From Bacteroidota bacterium (GTDB lineage: Bacteria > Bacteroidota > Bacteroidia > AKYH767-A > OLB10), in assembly GCA_016717725.1 (NCBI GenBank), contig JADKFA010000012.1:62001-126000 (forward strand): 64,000 nucleotides of DNA, read 5' to 3'. Shown piece by piece: positions 1 through 8,884 of this stretch; positions within the stretch are counted from its first letter, which is position 1, and each line of letters opens with the position of its first letter. The translations under genes and the position numbers were made by a program. The notes beneath the pieces are model-generated. The model did not search any database, was not told the DNA's origin, and worked only from the letters and a program-made list of their open reading frames with translations.

Positions 1-285
1 ACTGGGAATAGCATCACTTTCGTTACTGCTGCTGATGAATTCCATCTCACTCAAATTGAAAAGTTGATTGGACAAAAAATTCCAATGTTGAAAGTGCCAC
101 GTAATGTGGAAATTCCAGAGACAGGCTACGAAGAAAATCAAGCGATGTTGCGAGAAATTGATAATCAGAAGCGAAAGTTGGATCCCGATTTTAAAGGTGC
201 TTTTCATGTGAAAAAAGATCCCGTTGTAAAATTTCCAAAAAAGAAAGCAGAAGTAAAAAAGAAAAAACGAACCTATCGTAAATGA
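1..285 (+). CDS. DEAD-box RNA helicase, C-terminal tail (5' partial)
   Basis: The reading frame is open from base 1 and ends with TGA at 283-285, so only the last 94 residues are present. The visible part begins TGNSITFVTAADE, then a helix ending in IEKLIGQKIP. This matches the end of the second RecA-like domain of RhlE/DeaD-type ATP-dependent RNA helicases, where the final strand is followed by the Q-D-I-E-x-L-I-type helix. A basic tail (KKKAEVKKKKRTYRK) follows, common in these enzymes and likely used for RNA contact. The DEAD motif and Walker A lie outside the window, so the subfamily cannot be fixed. The stop codon overlaps the next gene start (ATGA), which suggests translational coupling. 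Confidence 0.8.
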   Translation, partial: TGNSITFVTAADEFHLTQIEKLIGQKIPMLKVPRNVEIPETGYEENQAMLREIDNQKRKLDPDFKGAFHVKKDPVVKFPKKKAEVKKKKRTYRK

Positions 286-1193
286 AAAAACTTCTTTCGC
301 TCAAATGGGCAATGCTCATTATTTTAACATTGATATGGGGAAGTTCATTTATTTTAATGAAACAAGGTTTAAAAGGTTTTCCCCCCGAGCAAGTTGCTGC
401 AATCCGTATGGTGATTGCATGCATCGCTTCCTCGTTATTCGCAATTCGACGATTTAAAAATTTGAAAATAAGTTCCATAAAATATATGGCAGTTGTAGGT
501 GCGGTTGGAAGTGGAATTCCTGCATTGTTATTTGCTATTGCTCAGACAAAATTGTCTTCTTCTCTGGCTGGAATGTTGAACGCACTTACTCCGCTTTTCA
601 CAATGCTTATTGGTGTATTATTTTTTAAATCGAAATTTAAAAATTTGCAAATTATAGGTGTACTTATTGGATTTATAGGAGCCGCTGGATTAGTTTTTAT
701 TCGTTCGGGAGGAGGAATTAGTGGAGAAGCTACTTTTGCTATTTTAATTGTTATTGCAACTTGTTGTTATGGACTAAGTGTAAACGTGATCAAAACATTT
801 TTAGCGGATCAAGATGCTTTGTTGATTTCTGCTATTTCATTGCTGATTGTTGGAATTCCTTATGGGATATTTCTTTCCACGACCGACTTCGCTGTTCGTT
901 TGTTTGATGTTCCAGAGGCAAAAATAGCGTTCTTGAGTTTAGCTACTTTGTCAATATTTGGAACTGCCTGTTCAAATATTCTTTATTTTAATCTTGTTAA
1001 AACAGCAGGACCTTTGTTCGCTTCAGCGGTTACTTACTTGATGCCAATTATTGCGTTGTCGTGGGGTATAGCGGATGGAGAAATTTTAAATCCACTTCAT
1101 ATCGTCGCCCTAATTGCGATTTTAGGGGGTGTAGCATTAATTAGTTGGAAAGGAGAGTTAAAGCTTGCACAAATATGGAAGCGCAAATCTTAG
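282..1193 (+). CDS. DMT-superfamily (EamA) transporter
   Basis: A 303-residue, very hydrophobic protein with about ten predicted membrane segments arranged as two repeated EamA halves. It opens with the typical motif LIWGSSFILMKQGLKGFPP. The first half ends near LQIIGVLIGFIGAAGLV and the second near VALIAILGGVALISW. EamA proteins are inner-membrane exporters of metabolites or amino acids; the substrate here cannot be read from sequence. Length is normal for the family. The ATG overlaps the preceding helicase stop by four bases, so the two are probably co-transcribed, though the pairing does not indicate shared function. Confidence 0.88.
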   Translation: MKKLLSLKWAMLIILTLIWGSSFILMKQGLKGFPPEQVAAIRMVIACIASSLFAIRRFKNLKISSIKYMAVVGAVGSGIPALLFAIAQTKLSSSLAGMLNALTPLFTMLIGVLFFKSKFKNLQIIGVLIGFIGAAGLVFIRSGGGISGEATFAILIVIATCCYGLSVNVIKTFLADQDALLISAISLLIVGIPYGIFLSTTDFAVRLFDVPEAKIAFLSLATLSIFGTACSNILYFNLVKTAGPLFASAVTYLMPIIALSWGIADGEILNPLHIVALIAILGGVALISWKGELKLAQIWKRKS

Positions 1194-1365
1194 TGCTGAA
1201 TATCATTTTCCATATTTTCATATTGTTTTCATGAATTAATGTTTTTTAATAATATCTTTAATCATAAATCGATGTCGTTTTGCAGAATCTCAATAACTCG
1301 ATTTAATAAATACGACGAAGATTAATTTCAAAATATAAATTGCATCACAGTCTAATCATCAAGAA

Positions 1366-1911
1366 ATGGAGAACAACGCAAAAAATATTCTTTCAAAGGA
1401 AAAAGAACAATTGAAGAGGTTGCAACAAATCGTTGAGCAAACGATAAAAGAAGAAAAACTAATAGTTAATAATTTGCTCAATGAACCGCAAGAAATATTA
1501 ACGAGTGGCCAAGGAGTTTCAGACAAAGTTGCACGGTTTGGCGGAAGCTGGAAGTTCATCATCTTTTTTATGATTTTATTATTTATTTGGATTGTTGTTA
1601 ATACGGCGCCACCTAATTCATTCATTTTTGATCCGTATCCTTTTATTTTGATGAATTTAATTCTATCTACCATTGCCGCCTTGCAAGCTCCTATTATTAT
1701 GATGAGTCAAAACCGTAAAGAGGAAAAAGACAGAAAGAGAAGTGAAAATGATTATTTGATCAATCTCAAAGCAGAATTAGAATTAAGGAGTTTGCATCAG
1801 AAGATGGATTTACTTTTAGAAGAACAAATAAAAGTATTGTTCGAAAGTCAGGCCCGACAAATGGACTTACTTGAGAAGATTAGCAAGCAAATAAAGTCGA
1901 GTAATGCTTGA
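1366..1911 (+). CDS. DUF1003 family membrane protein
   Basis: A 181-residue protein with the DUF1003 core: a segment starting near residue 58 with GGSWKFIIFFMILLFIWIVV, a short loop with DPYPFILMNLILST, and a second hydrophobic segment running into APIIMMSQNR. This is followed by a charged helix (KEEKDRKRSENDYLINLKAE) that is strongly conserved in the family. The first ~50 residues and the last ~60 are predicted coiled coil. The family is widespread in bacteria, sits in the inner membrane and has no settled biochemical function. The gene stands alone: 172 bases separate it from the DMT gene and over 300 from rplU. Confidence 0.85.
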   Translation: MENNAKNILSKEKEQLKRLQQIVEQTIKEEKLIVNNLLNEPQEILTSGQGVSDKVARFGGSWKFIIFFMILLFIWIVVNTAPPNSFIFDPYPFILMNLILSTIAALQAPIIMMSQNRKEEKDRKRSENDYLINLKAELELRSLHQKMDLLLEEQIKVLFESQARQMDLLEKISKQIKSSNA

Positions 1912-2173
1912 TTTCTCCTCCTTAAGGAGTTTTTACAAAAATGTTGAATTTGATTGATTTGTCATTGAAAATCAGCTATTTATGATTGATGTATTAGTTA
2001 ATATTAAGACTTTCTCATTTTATTAGATAGGAGTAGTAAGGCTTATTAATCTGTAATTTTAAAGGTCGAAAGGATGAAATAATGCGCATCTTCGACTATT
2101 TATTCGTTTTAATGCCAATTAAAGTAATTGAAAATGAGGTTATTGAATACATAATACTTTTCTTCACATCATA
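1912..2173. other. Gene-poor spacer before rplU
   Basis: This AT-rich stretch contains no convincing coding sequence on either strand and no strong inverted repeat. Together with the promoter segment that follows it forms a gap of about 325 bases between the DUF1003 gene and the L21 start. Confidence 0.6.
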
Positions 2174-2204
2174 TTGTTAATTCCGTTTCTATGTTCTATC
2201 TTTG
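2174..2204 (+). promoter_or_regulatory. Bacteroidota-type promoter of rplU-rpmA
   Basis: A -7 box TATCTTTG lies at 2197-2204 (consensus TAnnTTTG) and a -33 TTG at 2174-2176, with a 20-base spacer, which is the spacing expected for the housekeeping sigma factor of Bacteroidota. The L21 ATG follows 32 bases downstream. Position and fit to the consensus are read directly; transcription is inferred. Confidence 0.7.
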
Positions 2205-2236
2205 CCCTCCCTTATTGGGGAATTAAGAATAAGAAC

Positions 2237-2548
2237 ATGTACGCTATTGTAAACATCGCCGGTCAACAGTTTAAGGTTCAGGAAAACACTCCTGTCTTTA
2301 TCCACCGATTAGAGGCTAACGAAGGAGATTCAGTAAATTTTAACGAAGTATTACTCGTTGATGATAATGGATCAGTAAAAGTAGGTGCACCCCTAGTTGC
2401 TGGTGCTTCCGTTTCTGCTAAAGTACTTTCTCACTTAAAGGGTGATAAAGTTTTAATTTTTAAGAAGAAGCGTCGTAAAGGGTACCAAAAATTAAATGGT
2501 CACCGTCAGTATTTGACAAAAATCCAAATTGAAAAAATTACTGCTTAA
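2237..2548 (+). CDS. rplU: 50S ribosomal protein L21
   Basis: A 103-residue protein starting MYAIVNIAGQQFKVQE, the standard L21 N-terminus. It continues through EGDSVNFNEVLLV to the basic C-terminal part FKKKRRKGYQKLNGHRQ that contacts 23S rRNA. The frame is open further upstream, but those residues come from non-conserved, hydrophobic codons that include the promoter, so ATG at 2237 is the start. Length matches the family (about 103). It is followed after 25 bases by rpmA, the near-universal rplU-rpmA operon. Confidence 0.97.
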   Translation: MYAIVNIAGQQFKVQENTPVFIHRLEANEGDSVNFNEVLLVDDNGSVKVGAPLVAGASVSAKVLSHLKGDKVLIFKKKRRKGYQKLNGHRQYLTKIQIEKITA

Positions 2549-2573
2549 TTATTAAAGCATAAAAGTTTAAAAC

Positions 2574-2846
2574 ATGGCACACAAAAAAGGCGTCGGTAGT
2601 TCTAGGAACGGACGCGAATCACATAGCAAGAGACTTGGTATTAAAGTTTTCGGTGGTCAAAGAGTTATCGCAGGAAATATCATCGTTCGTCAACGCGGAA
2701 CAAAGCATCATCCTGGTGCTAACGTAGGCATCGGAAAAGATCATACGTTGTTTGCATTAATCGATGGTACGGTAATGTTCCGTAAGCGCATGGATGATAA
2801 ATCCTTTGTTTACGTAAAACCATTCGAAGCTACGGCTACAGCATAA
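2574..2846 (+). CDS. rpmA: 50S ribosomal protein L27
   Basis: A 90-residue protein with the L27 signature: MAHKKGVGSSRNGRESHSKR, then GGQRVIAGNIIVRQRGTKHHPG and the FALIDGTVMF segment. The N-terminal AHKK reaches towards the peptidyl-transferase centre in known ribosomes. There is no cleavable N-terminal extension of the Firmicutes type. It is the second gene of the L21-L27 operon and is followed directly by a rho-independent terminator. Confidence 0.97.
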   Translation: MAHKKGVGSSRNGRESHSKRLGIKVFGGQRVIAGNIIVRQRGTKHHPGANVGIGKDHTLFALIDGTVMFRKRMDDKSFVYVKPFEATATA

Positions 2847-2865
2847 TAATTGAATAATATCCCAA

Positions 2866-2898
2866 ATAATGCCTTGCGAAAGTGAGGCATTTTTTTTT
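2866..2898 (+). terminator. Rho-independent terminator of rplU-rpmA
   Basis: AATGCCT at 2868-2874 pairs with AGGCATT at 2885-2891 around a GCGAAAGT-type loop and runs straight into eight T residues. It lies 20 bases after the rpmA stop codon. Confidence 0.85.
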
Positions 2899-2904
2899 GC
2901 TTTT

Positions 2905-3176
2905 TTTAGAGTAGGAGTGTAGGAGAGTAGGAGAGTAGGAGATGGCTTGCCCTGAAGTCGTAGCGGCGGAGTACTTCAGGGGAGAATGGGAGATCGCAAA
3001 GTATCGCGAGGAGAGTGGTGCTGCCTGAGGCTCTCGAGGGCAGTCCCGATAGCTATCGGGAAGGAGAGGGCTTGCCCTGAAGTCGTAGCGGAACCCTGTG
3101 GTTGAAGCAAAGCGAAATACTTCAGGGAAGTGGAGTACTTCAGGGGAGATGGAAGGATCCATCCGAAAAAAAGCAA
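2905..3176. repeat. Block of degenerate palindromic repeats
   Basis: A GC-richer, non-coding block. It contains AGGAGAGTAGG-like direct repeats (about 2912-2941) and two copies of CCCTGAAGTCGTAGCGG (around 2950 and 3075). Inverted CCTGAAGT/ACTTCAGG arms allow hairpins. One copy of the 18-base palindrome TCCCGATAGCTATCGGGA lies at 3044-3061. The CTGAGGCTCTCGAGGGCAG piece near 3025-3043 resembles the repeat block at 38990-39197. Short open frames here are made only of repeat sequence and were not called. Confidence 0.75.
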
Positions 3177-4037
3177 TTATAACTTCCAACTAGAAATCGT
3201 AATTGATCGTTTGTTGAATCCACTGATACCAAAAACTTTTTCTTGTTGGATGTTAGTGCAATAATCAAATCGCGCCGGCTCTGAATTTGCAGCTAATGCA
3301 GCATTCACCACCGTTTTGTTGTTCGTTGTATTTTCATAAATCAAATTATAAAAGCGATCGTAATAAAGCACCGACTTATTATCATCATTAACCAACAAAA
3401 TTTTACTCTTGGGAGTCAAATTATCCGATAACCAAACATCTTCCTTTTTCATGTTTGCATAGGTGGTGTGATTATTAATTTTTTTGATGTAGTTATAATG
3501 TGCTTGATAAATAAATCCATTCTTATAATTCAAATAGAGATTATAAGAATAGGGGAAACGAGTAAAATAAAAATCTTGCAAGTAGTCGTTGTTGCTATAG
3601 TACGTAGGGATGGAAGGCAATTCGAAAAGTTTATAGTAATGATTCAATTGCTTAAACCAATCTTCGGGTTTGGTATAGGGGATGCTTTCTAATTTTTTAT
3701 ACTGAGTACTGTATTTATAAATAGCCGTTTCATTATTATCCATGATGATTAAATCATCATACTCATCAAATTCCATCGAACGTACACATTTGTCATTGGG
3801 AAGTTTTACACTATCCACTTGCACACCATCTGGAGTAAAGATGTAAATAAAAGGACGAGAGCAGGCATTAAAAGCAATACGCTCTTTGGAATCTACGGCA
3901 ATTTTAAAGCTATAACCAGAAGCGCCTTCTACTTTCTCGGTAGGAATCGTAAATAATTCGGTGCGTATTAATCGACCTTCTTGTGCCGATGATGGGATAT
4001 TGAGTAGGAGTAAGGCGAGGAAGATATAATTTTTCAC
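3177..4037 (-). CDS. Secreted protein of unknown function, propeller-like N-terminal half
   Basis: A 286-residue protein with a clear signal peptide (MKNYIFLALLLLNIPSSAQ). The N-terminal half has strands reminiscent of NHL or six-bladed propeller proteins: FKIAVDSKERIAFNA, FIYIFTPDGVQVDSVKLPND and MEFDEYDDLIIMDNNETAIYKYS. At about two blades' worth of sequence it is too short for a complete classical propeller. I do not recognise a specific family and there is no T9SS domain. The gene is isolated, flanked by repeats on both sides, and its start is preceded by heptamer repeats. The product is probably periplasmic or outer-membrane associated. Confidence 0.6.
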   Translation of the reverse strand: MKNYIFLALLLLNIPSSAQEGRLIRTELFTIPTEKVEGASGYSFKIAVDSKERIAFNACSRPFIYIFTPDGVQVDSVKLPNDKCVRSMEFDEYDDLIIMDNNETAIYKYSTQYKKLESIPYTKPEDWFKQLNHYYKLFELPSIPTYYSNNDYLQDFYFTRFPYSYNLYLNYKNGFIYQAHYNYIKKINNHTTYANMKKEDVWLSDNLTPKSKILLVNDDNKSVLYYDRFYNLIYENTTNNKTVVNAALAANSEPARFDYCTNIQQEKVFGISGFNKRSITISSWKL

Positions 4038-4051
4038 GGGGCAAAGATAGT

Positions 4052-4093
4052 TAGATTTTAGACTTTAGATTTTGGACTTTAGACCTTAGACTT
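4052..4093 (-). repeat. Heptamer repeat array (six units)
   Basis: Six consecutive 7-base units of the TAGATTT/TAGACTT type. Read on the minus strand these are AANNTCTA-like units, the same family as the arrays at 4187-4235 and 18793-18897. Confidence 0.7.
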
Positions 4094-4186
4094 TAGTCAC
4101 GAGGCTTCGCGATTGGATTTTAGCAATTGCATAACTAAACAAGACACTCCGCGACTTACATCTAATCGCGAAGCCTCGCGACCAAC

Positions 4187-4235
4187 AACATCCAACAACT
4201 AACATCCAAAATCTAACATCCAAAATCCAACATCC
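4187..4235 (+). repeat. Heptamer repeat array (seven units)
   Basis: Seven exact-length heptamers with consensus AA(C/A)ATC(C/T). The preceding 4095-4182 segment carries two GCGAGGCTTCGCGA/AATCGCGAAGCCTCGCG-type palindromic pieces. No coding sequence is seen between the hypothetical gene and the efflux operon terminator. Confidence 0.75.
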
Positions 4236-4236
4236 A

Positions 4237-4282
4237 CGAAACAACAACGCCAAGGCTGAAAAGCCTTGGCGTTGTTGTTTCG
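4237..4282 (-). terminator. Perfect 21-bp hairpin ending the efflux operon
   Basis: Bases 4237-4257 and 4262-4282 are perfectly complementary around a GAAA loop (TTTC on the minus strand). The hairpin begins at the base next to the stop codon of the RND permease gene. Its AT-rich outer arm (GTTGTTGTTTCG) could act as the U-rich part of a terminator in either direction. Confidence 0.75.
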
Positions 4283-7200
4283 TTATTTCGTTTCCGAAGC
4301 AATCAAGTTTTTCTCAGGATGATGATTTGGGTGCTCCACCGGCGCATTCTCAATTCCATAAACACGGTTCTTAAAACGGCTCCAACGAATTTTTGCACGC
4401 TCTGTCAATAGATACATGGCAGGAACTAAGATGAGCGTTAAGAATGTTGCAAAGCTCAATCCGAAGATCATTGTCCAGGAGAGTGGACCCCAGAAGGCAA
4501 CACTGTCTCCACCAAAGAATAAATGTGGATTTCCAGTAGTCAATAATTTTTCGAAATCAATGTTTAGTCCAACAGCGAGTGGAATGAGTCCGAAGATCGC
4601 TGCACACGCTGTTAATAGTACGGGTGTCATCCTCGTTTTTCCTGCTTCCACAATAGCATCCCAAGTATTGTATCCTTGCTCAATGAGTAAGTCGGTGAAT
4701 TCAACAAGTAATATTCCGTTTCTCACTACAATCCCCGCCAGTGCTACAATTCCAATTCCCATCATGATCGTAGAAACCGTCATGCCTGTTATCGCATACC
4801 CTAAGAATACTCCAATCATACTGAAAATAATTTCAGTTAAAATAATGACTGGCTTACTCAGTGAATTGAACTGCATAACCAGAATTAAAAAGATTAATCC
4901 AAGCGAAACTAACATCGCCGTTCCTAAGAAGCTCATGGTCTCAGCTTGTTCTTCTGATTGTCCGGTAAGCACTACTTCTACACCCTCGGGCGCTTGAAAC
5001 TGCGCCGCTTTTTTCTGTACACTAGTCACAACACCATTTGGATCATACCCTGCCAATACATTCGAACTAATGGTGATTACACGTTTTTGATTGATGCGTT
5101 TAATACCACCATAAGTACTCGAATATTGAATTTCACAAAAGGCAGAGAGCGGAACTTGTCGTACAATACCACCCATGTTCATATCACGATATGTAATTTT
5201 CGTATTCTTCAAAGCATCTACATTGGTGCGTTGATCATATTCATAACGAAGTTGAATTGGATATTCATCGTTATCATCTCTGAACTTACTTATCTCACTT
5301 CCAAAAACTGCATTTCGAATTTCCATTCCGATTTGAGCTGTACTGATTCCTTCACGATTGGCACGTTCACGATCAATATTGAAAATAATTTCAGGTTTGC
5401 TAATTTCAAAATCGGATTTCAATTGTTCTACTCCAGGAACATCTTCCGCAATTAAATAGCGACGTAAGTCTTCCGATGCTTTTACTAGATCTTCAAATTT
5501 ATCTCCTCGAACTTCTATGTTGATGGGTTTTCCAACGGGCGGACCACCTTGCTCTTGATCAACGGTTATTTCAACTCCTGGAATTCCTTTTACGGATTCG
5601 CGAATGTCAGTCAAGTATTTTTTGGAGGAGATACCATCACGATCACTGAATTTTTTAAAGGCAACGGTAATTTTTGCTTTGTGTGGTTGCACGCTCGGAT
5701 CAAATTCATTGGCGTCGTTCGTACCTACGGCAACGTTAGTAATTACAGAGGTAACAATGGGATTATTAGGTCCTAAGGCTTTGGCCACTCTGCTTTCAAC
5801 AATTTTGGCAATGGAATCCGTTTTGGCTTGATCAGTTCCAATAGGCGCTTTTACATAAGCATAAATAAAGTTGGGGTCACTACTCGGGAAGAATACAAAT
5901 TCGTTTCGACCAAAGATCATTGCAAATAAGGAAATGAAGAAGAGAGCGACCGTTGCTAATACCAAAGTTTTTGGACGACGTAGCGACCATTCTAATTTTC
6001 TTCCATACCATTCCTTAAATCGTGGCCATGTTTTATCTTGGAAATTCCAAATAATTTTTTGCAAATAGAAATGATTTAGGAAATTAAAGCCGATCACCAC
6101 CAGCATGAAATTTCCCATCGCATGACTTCCTGATAAATGTAGCAGTAAACTAATCGAAATAAGTATAATGGAACTTACTTTGAGTCCACGCGTCAATGTG
6201 GGATTTTTTATTTGATCATCATCATGAGGCTTCATGTATTGCACTGCAAATACTGGATTAATAATGTAGGCAACCAATAACGATGCAAGTAGTGTTACAA
6301 TAAGTGTGATGGGAAGATAAAACATAAATTCTCCAATCGTTCCTGTCCAAAAAGCAAGTGGGATAAACGGTGCTAAAGTGGTGAGTGTACCACTTAATAC
6401 AGGTAAAAATACTTCGCCTGCAGCTAATTTAGCTGCTTCTTTTATATTTCGTTTTCCATTATCATAGATACGATGTGTGTTTTCTATTACAACAATCGCA
6501 TCATCCACCACAATTCCAAGTGCAAGCAAGAAAGCAAAGAGTACGATCATGTTCATCGTAAAACCAATGGCAGGCATGAATAGGAATGCTAAAAACATCG
6601 ACAAGGGAACACTCGCTGCAACGAAGAAGGCGTTGGTGGTTCCCATGAAAAACATCAGAATAAGCAATACTAAAATAAATCCGATGATGATGGTATTAAT
6701 CAAATCATGCAAAGTAGTACGAGTCGAATCACTTTGATCACCGGTTAAAGTTACGGTTAAGTTTGCCGGTAAATCTTTCTCTTGCATCTCTGATACAATG
6801 GCTTTCATCTTATCCGTTGCTTCAATCAAATTATATCCAGTTCGTTTAACAACATTCAACGTAATTACATTTTTTCCGTCTAAACGAGCAAAACTTTCTT
6901 GCTCCATGTACGTGTCTTTTACTTCGGCAATATCTTTTAAATAGACAGTAGCACCCGATGCACCGCTGATGATAATATTACTGATTTGACTTACATCTTT
7001 AAATTCTCCTTTCACACCGATGGTACGGCGCATTCCATCGGTAGAAACCGTACCGCCTGAAATCGACATGTTCTCAAAAGCTACAGCACGTTCAATATCG
7101 CCTAAAGCTATTTGAGCGGCTTGCATTTTGTACATATCCACGTTAATTTGAATTTCTCGATCGAGCGCACCTACCATTTCAACTCGACTTATTTCTTTCA

Positions 7201-7720
7201 GACTTTCAATTTTGTCTTTGATGTCATCCGCATATTTTTTCAATTTATTCAATTCCATATCTCCCGATAAGTTAATGAATAGAATAGGAATTTCACTGAA
7301 ATTAATATCGGTTACTGTAGGTTCTTGTTTTAAATCATTAGGTAGATCCGTGCGCGCTTTGTCTACTGCATCCTTCACTCGTTGCTTTGCATCTGACACT
7401 TTCACATCTGTATTGAATTCAATCATGATGCTCGTAAAATCTTGAACTGAATTACTAGTAACCTTTTTTACACCGGATGCGGATTTCACTTGCTTTTCTA
7501 TGGGCTTTGCAATTAAGTTTTCCATGTCTCCCGGAGAGGTTCCAGGATGCACAACGGTCACAAATATTTGCGGCAGACTGATATCAGGAAAATTTTCCTT
7601 CGGCAATCCATTATAAGCCATTATTCCTGCCAACGTGATGATGATGGTAAGAATGAATATGCTCGTTTTATTATCTATTGCCCATGAGCTGGGTTTAAAT
7701 TCTTTGAATACGTCCTTCAT
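4283..7720 (-). CDS. Efflux RND transporter permease subunit
   Basis: A 1145-residue inner-membrane protein of the AcrB/MexB (HAE1-like) family, exporting hydrophobic compounds or ions by proton antiport. It shows the family layout: N-terminal membrane helix (residues ~18-38), a large periplasmic loop starting with LPKENFPDISLPQIFV, and a first six-helix bundle holding LGIVVDDAIVVIENTHR near residue 405, with the paired acidic residues of the proton relay. A second loop and a second bundle (GIVALAGIVVRNGILLVEF) follow. It is slightly longer than AcrB, with an extra hydrophobic stretch near residues 500-560 that is common in Bacteroidota homologues. It is the last gene of the TetR-TolC-adaptor-permease cluster; the substrate is unknown. 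Confidence 0.95.
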   Translation of the reverse strand: MKDVFKEFKPSSWAIDNKTSIFILTIIITLAGIMAYNGLPKENFPDISLPQIFVTVVHPGTSPGDMENLIAKPIEKQVKSASGVKKVTSNSVQDFTSIMIEFNTDVKVSDAKQRVKDAVDKARTDLPNDLKQEPTVTDINFSEIPILFINLSGDMELNKLKKYADDIKDKIESLKEISRVEMVGALDREIQINVDMYKMQAAQIALGDIERAVAFENMSISGGTVSTDGMRRTIGVKGEFKDVSQISNIIISGASGATVYLKDIAEVKDTYMEQESFARLDGKNVITLNVVKRTGYNLIEATDKMKAIVSEMQEKDLPANLTVTLTGDQSDSTRTTLHDLINTIIIGFILVLLILMFFMGTTNAFFVAASVPLSMFLAFLFMPAIGFTMNMIVLFAFLLALGIVVDDAIVVIENTHRIYDNGKRNIKEAAKLAAGEVFLPVLSGTLTTLAPFIPLAFWTGTIGEFMFYLPITLIVTLLASLLVAYIINPVFAVQYMKPHDDDQIKNPTLTRGLKVSSIILISISLLLHLSGSHAMGNFMLVVIGFNFLNHFYLQKIIWNFQDKTWPRFKEWYGRKLEWSLRRPKTLVLATVALFFISLFAMIFGRNEFVFFPSSDPNFIYAYVKAPIGTDQAKTDSIAKIVESRVAKALGPNNPIVTSVITNVAVGTNDANEFDPSVQPHKAKITVAFKKFSDRDGISSKKYLTDIRESVKGIPGVEITVDQEQGGPPVGKPINIEVRGDKFEDLVKASEDLRRYLIAEDVPGVEQLKSDFEISKPEIIFNIDRERANREGISTAQIGMEIRNAVFGSEISKFRDDNDEYPIQLRYEYDQRTNVDALKNTKITYRDMNMGGIVRQVPLSAFCEIQYSSTYGGIKRINQKRVITISSNVLAGYDPNGVVTSVQKKAAQFQAPEGVEVVLTGQSEEQAETMSFLGTAMLVSLGLIFLILVMQFNSLSKPVIILTEIIFSMIGVFLGYAITGMTVSTIMMGIGIVALAGIVVRNGILLVEFTDLLIEQGYNTWDAIVEAGKTRMTPVLLTACAAIFGLIPLAVGLNIDFEKLLTTGNPHLFFGGDSVAFWGPLSWTMIFGLSFATFLTLILVPAMYLLTERAKIRWSRFKNRVYGIENAPVEHPNHHPEKNLIASETK

Positions 7721-7757
7721 AGATTTGTTTTTTGAAAAGGAATGATGAGAATATGGC

Positions 7758-8861
7758 TTATAAATTTATTTTTTGTCCGTCCACTAAATCTTGGTAGCCG
7801 CTTGTGATTACTTTATCTCCCGCCTTCAAACCTTCCAAAACTTCAAGTTTTCCAGCGTAATTCAATCCAGGTTTCACCAATTGTTTTTTAGCAACGCCGT
7901 TTTCTGCTAGGAACAGATAACTTCCTTCTGGTGTATTTTGCACAATAGCTAATGGTAGCGTAAATGCATTCGCCGAAGTATAATCAGCAATACGAACGAT
8001 GGCTACTTGGTTAGGGTGAAGCGATGCAGTGTTGCTGCTAATGTTTACTTCTACACGGAAAGTACGATTGATTGGATCAATTACTTTTCCTGCATACGAA
8101 ATACTCGCTTTCACACTTGATTTTAAATCGGGAAAATATACTTCTACAAAATCTCCTTTTTTCACTTTAGAGATGTAAGCTTCTGCAACGTCCGCTTGAA
8201 TTTTTAATTTAGAAAAATTCACTACACGCAATCCAGGAAGTCCGGGTGCGAATGCTTGTCCAACCTTTAAATCCATTGCATCTACAGTACCACGAATAGG
8301 AGATTTAATTCGTAACATTTCTAATTGCTGACGAACAGTAGCCATTTTACGATCGATCGACTCCAAACTGTTTTTCGCTTGTAAAAACTGAATTTCAGTT
8401 CCAATCTTTTGATCCCACAATGCTTTTTGTTTTAAATAGATGGTATTGGTGAAATCACGTGTACTTTCCAATTCCGCTAATGTTTTCATATACACTGAAT
8501 TTTCTAATTCAGCTAAAACAGTTCCAGGCGAAACTTGATCACCTACTTTTACGAAAATGCGGGATATGGTACCCGGAGTTTCTGGACTCACCATTACGTT
8601 TTCATCACCTTCCACTTTCGCTTGTACTTCGATTAAATGACTAAAGGGAGCAGGTTCTACGGTAGTGATAGCAACATCACGACCAGCTACTTTTTTTTGA
8701 TCACCACTTTTGCTTAATTCAGCTTCAAGAGTAGCAATCTTATCTTTGATTTCACTTTGCTGCTTTTTGAGATCTTCAAGTTCAGCTTTTTTATCAGGTG
8801 TACCACAAGATGTGAATGCGAATGCAATTCCTAATGGGAGTATATAAAGAAGATTTTTCAT
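7758..8861 (-). CDS. Efflux RND periplasmic adaptor (membrane fusion) lipoprotein
   Basis: A 367-residue membrane fusion protein linking the RND pump to the TolC channel. The signal peptide ends in the lipobox-like FAFTSC, with Cys19 as the lipidation site. Next comes a short coiled coil (residues ~27-52), a lipoyl-like half motif (GTISRIFVKVGDQVSPGTVLAEL), an alpha hairpin, and the second lipoyl half (IKSPIRGTVDAMDLKVGQAF). The C-terminus has beta-barrel and membrane-proximal domains ending GLKAGDKVITSGYQDLVDGQ. It lies 37 bases upstream of the permease and 23 downstream of the TolC-like gene, so one operon is very likely. Confidence 0.94.
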   Translation of the reverse strand: MKNLLYILPLGIAFAFTSCGTPDKKAELEDLKKQQSEIKDKIATLEAELSKSGDQKKVAGRDVAITTVEPAPFSHLIEVQAKVEGDENVMVSPETPGTISRIFVKVGDQVSPGTVLAELENSVYMKTLAELESTRDFTNTIYLKQKALWDQKIGTEIQFLQAKNSLESIDRKMATVRQQLEMLRIKSPIRGTVDAMDLKVGQAFAPGLPGLRVVNFSKLKIQADVAEAYISKVKKGDFVEVYFPDLKSSVKASISYAGKVIDPINRTFRVEVNISSNTASLHPNQVAIVRIADYTSANAFTLPLAIVQNTPEGSYLFLAENGVAKKQLVKPGLNYAGKLEVLEGLKAGDKVITSGYQDLVDGQKINL

Positions 8862-8884
8862 AACCTTTTAATTGATTTGTTTTT

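Noticed and set aside
2836..3189. Minus-strand open frame across the repeat block after rpmA
   Set aside because: Composed of palindromic repeat sequence, covers the rpmA terminator and shows no family-like residues.
4416..6737. Several plus-strand frames opposite the RND permease
   Set aside because: Antisense shadows of a well-supported long gene.
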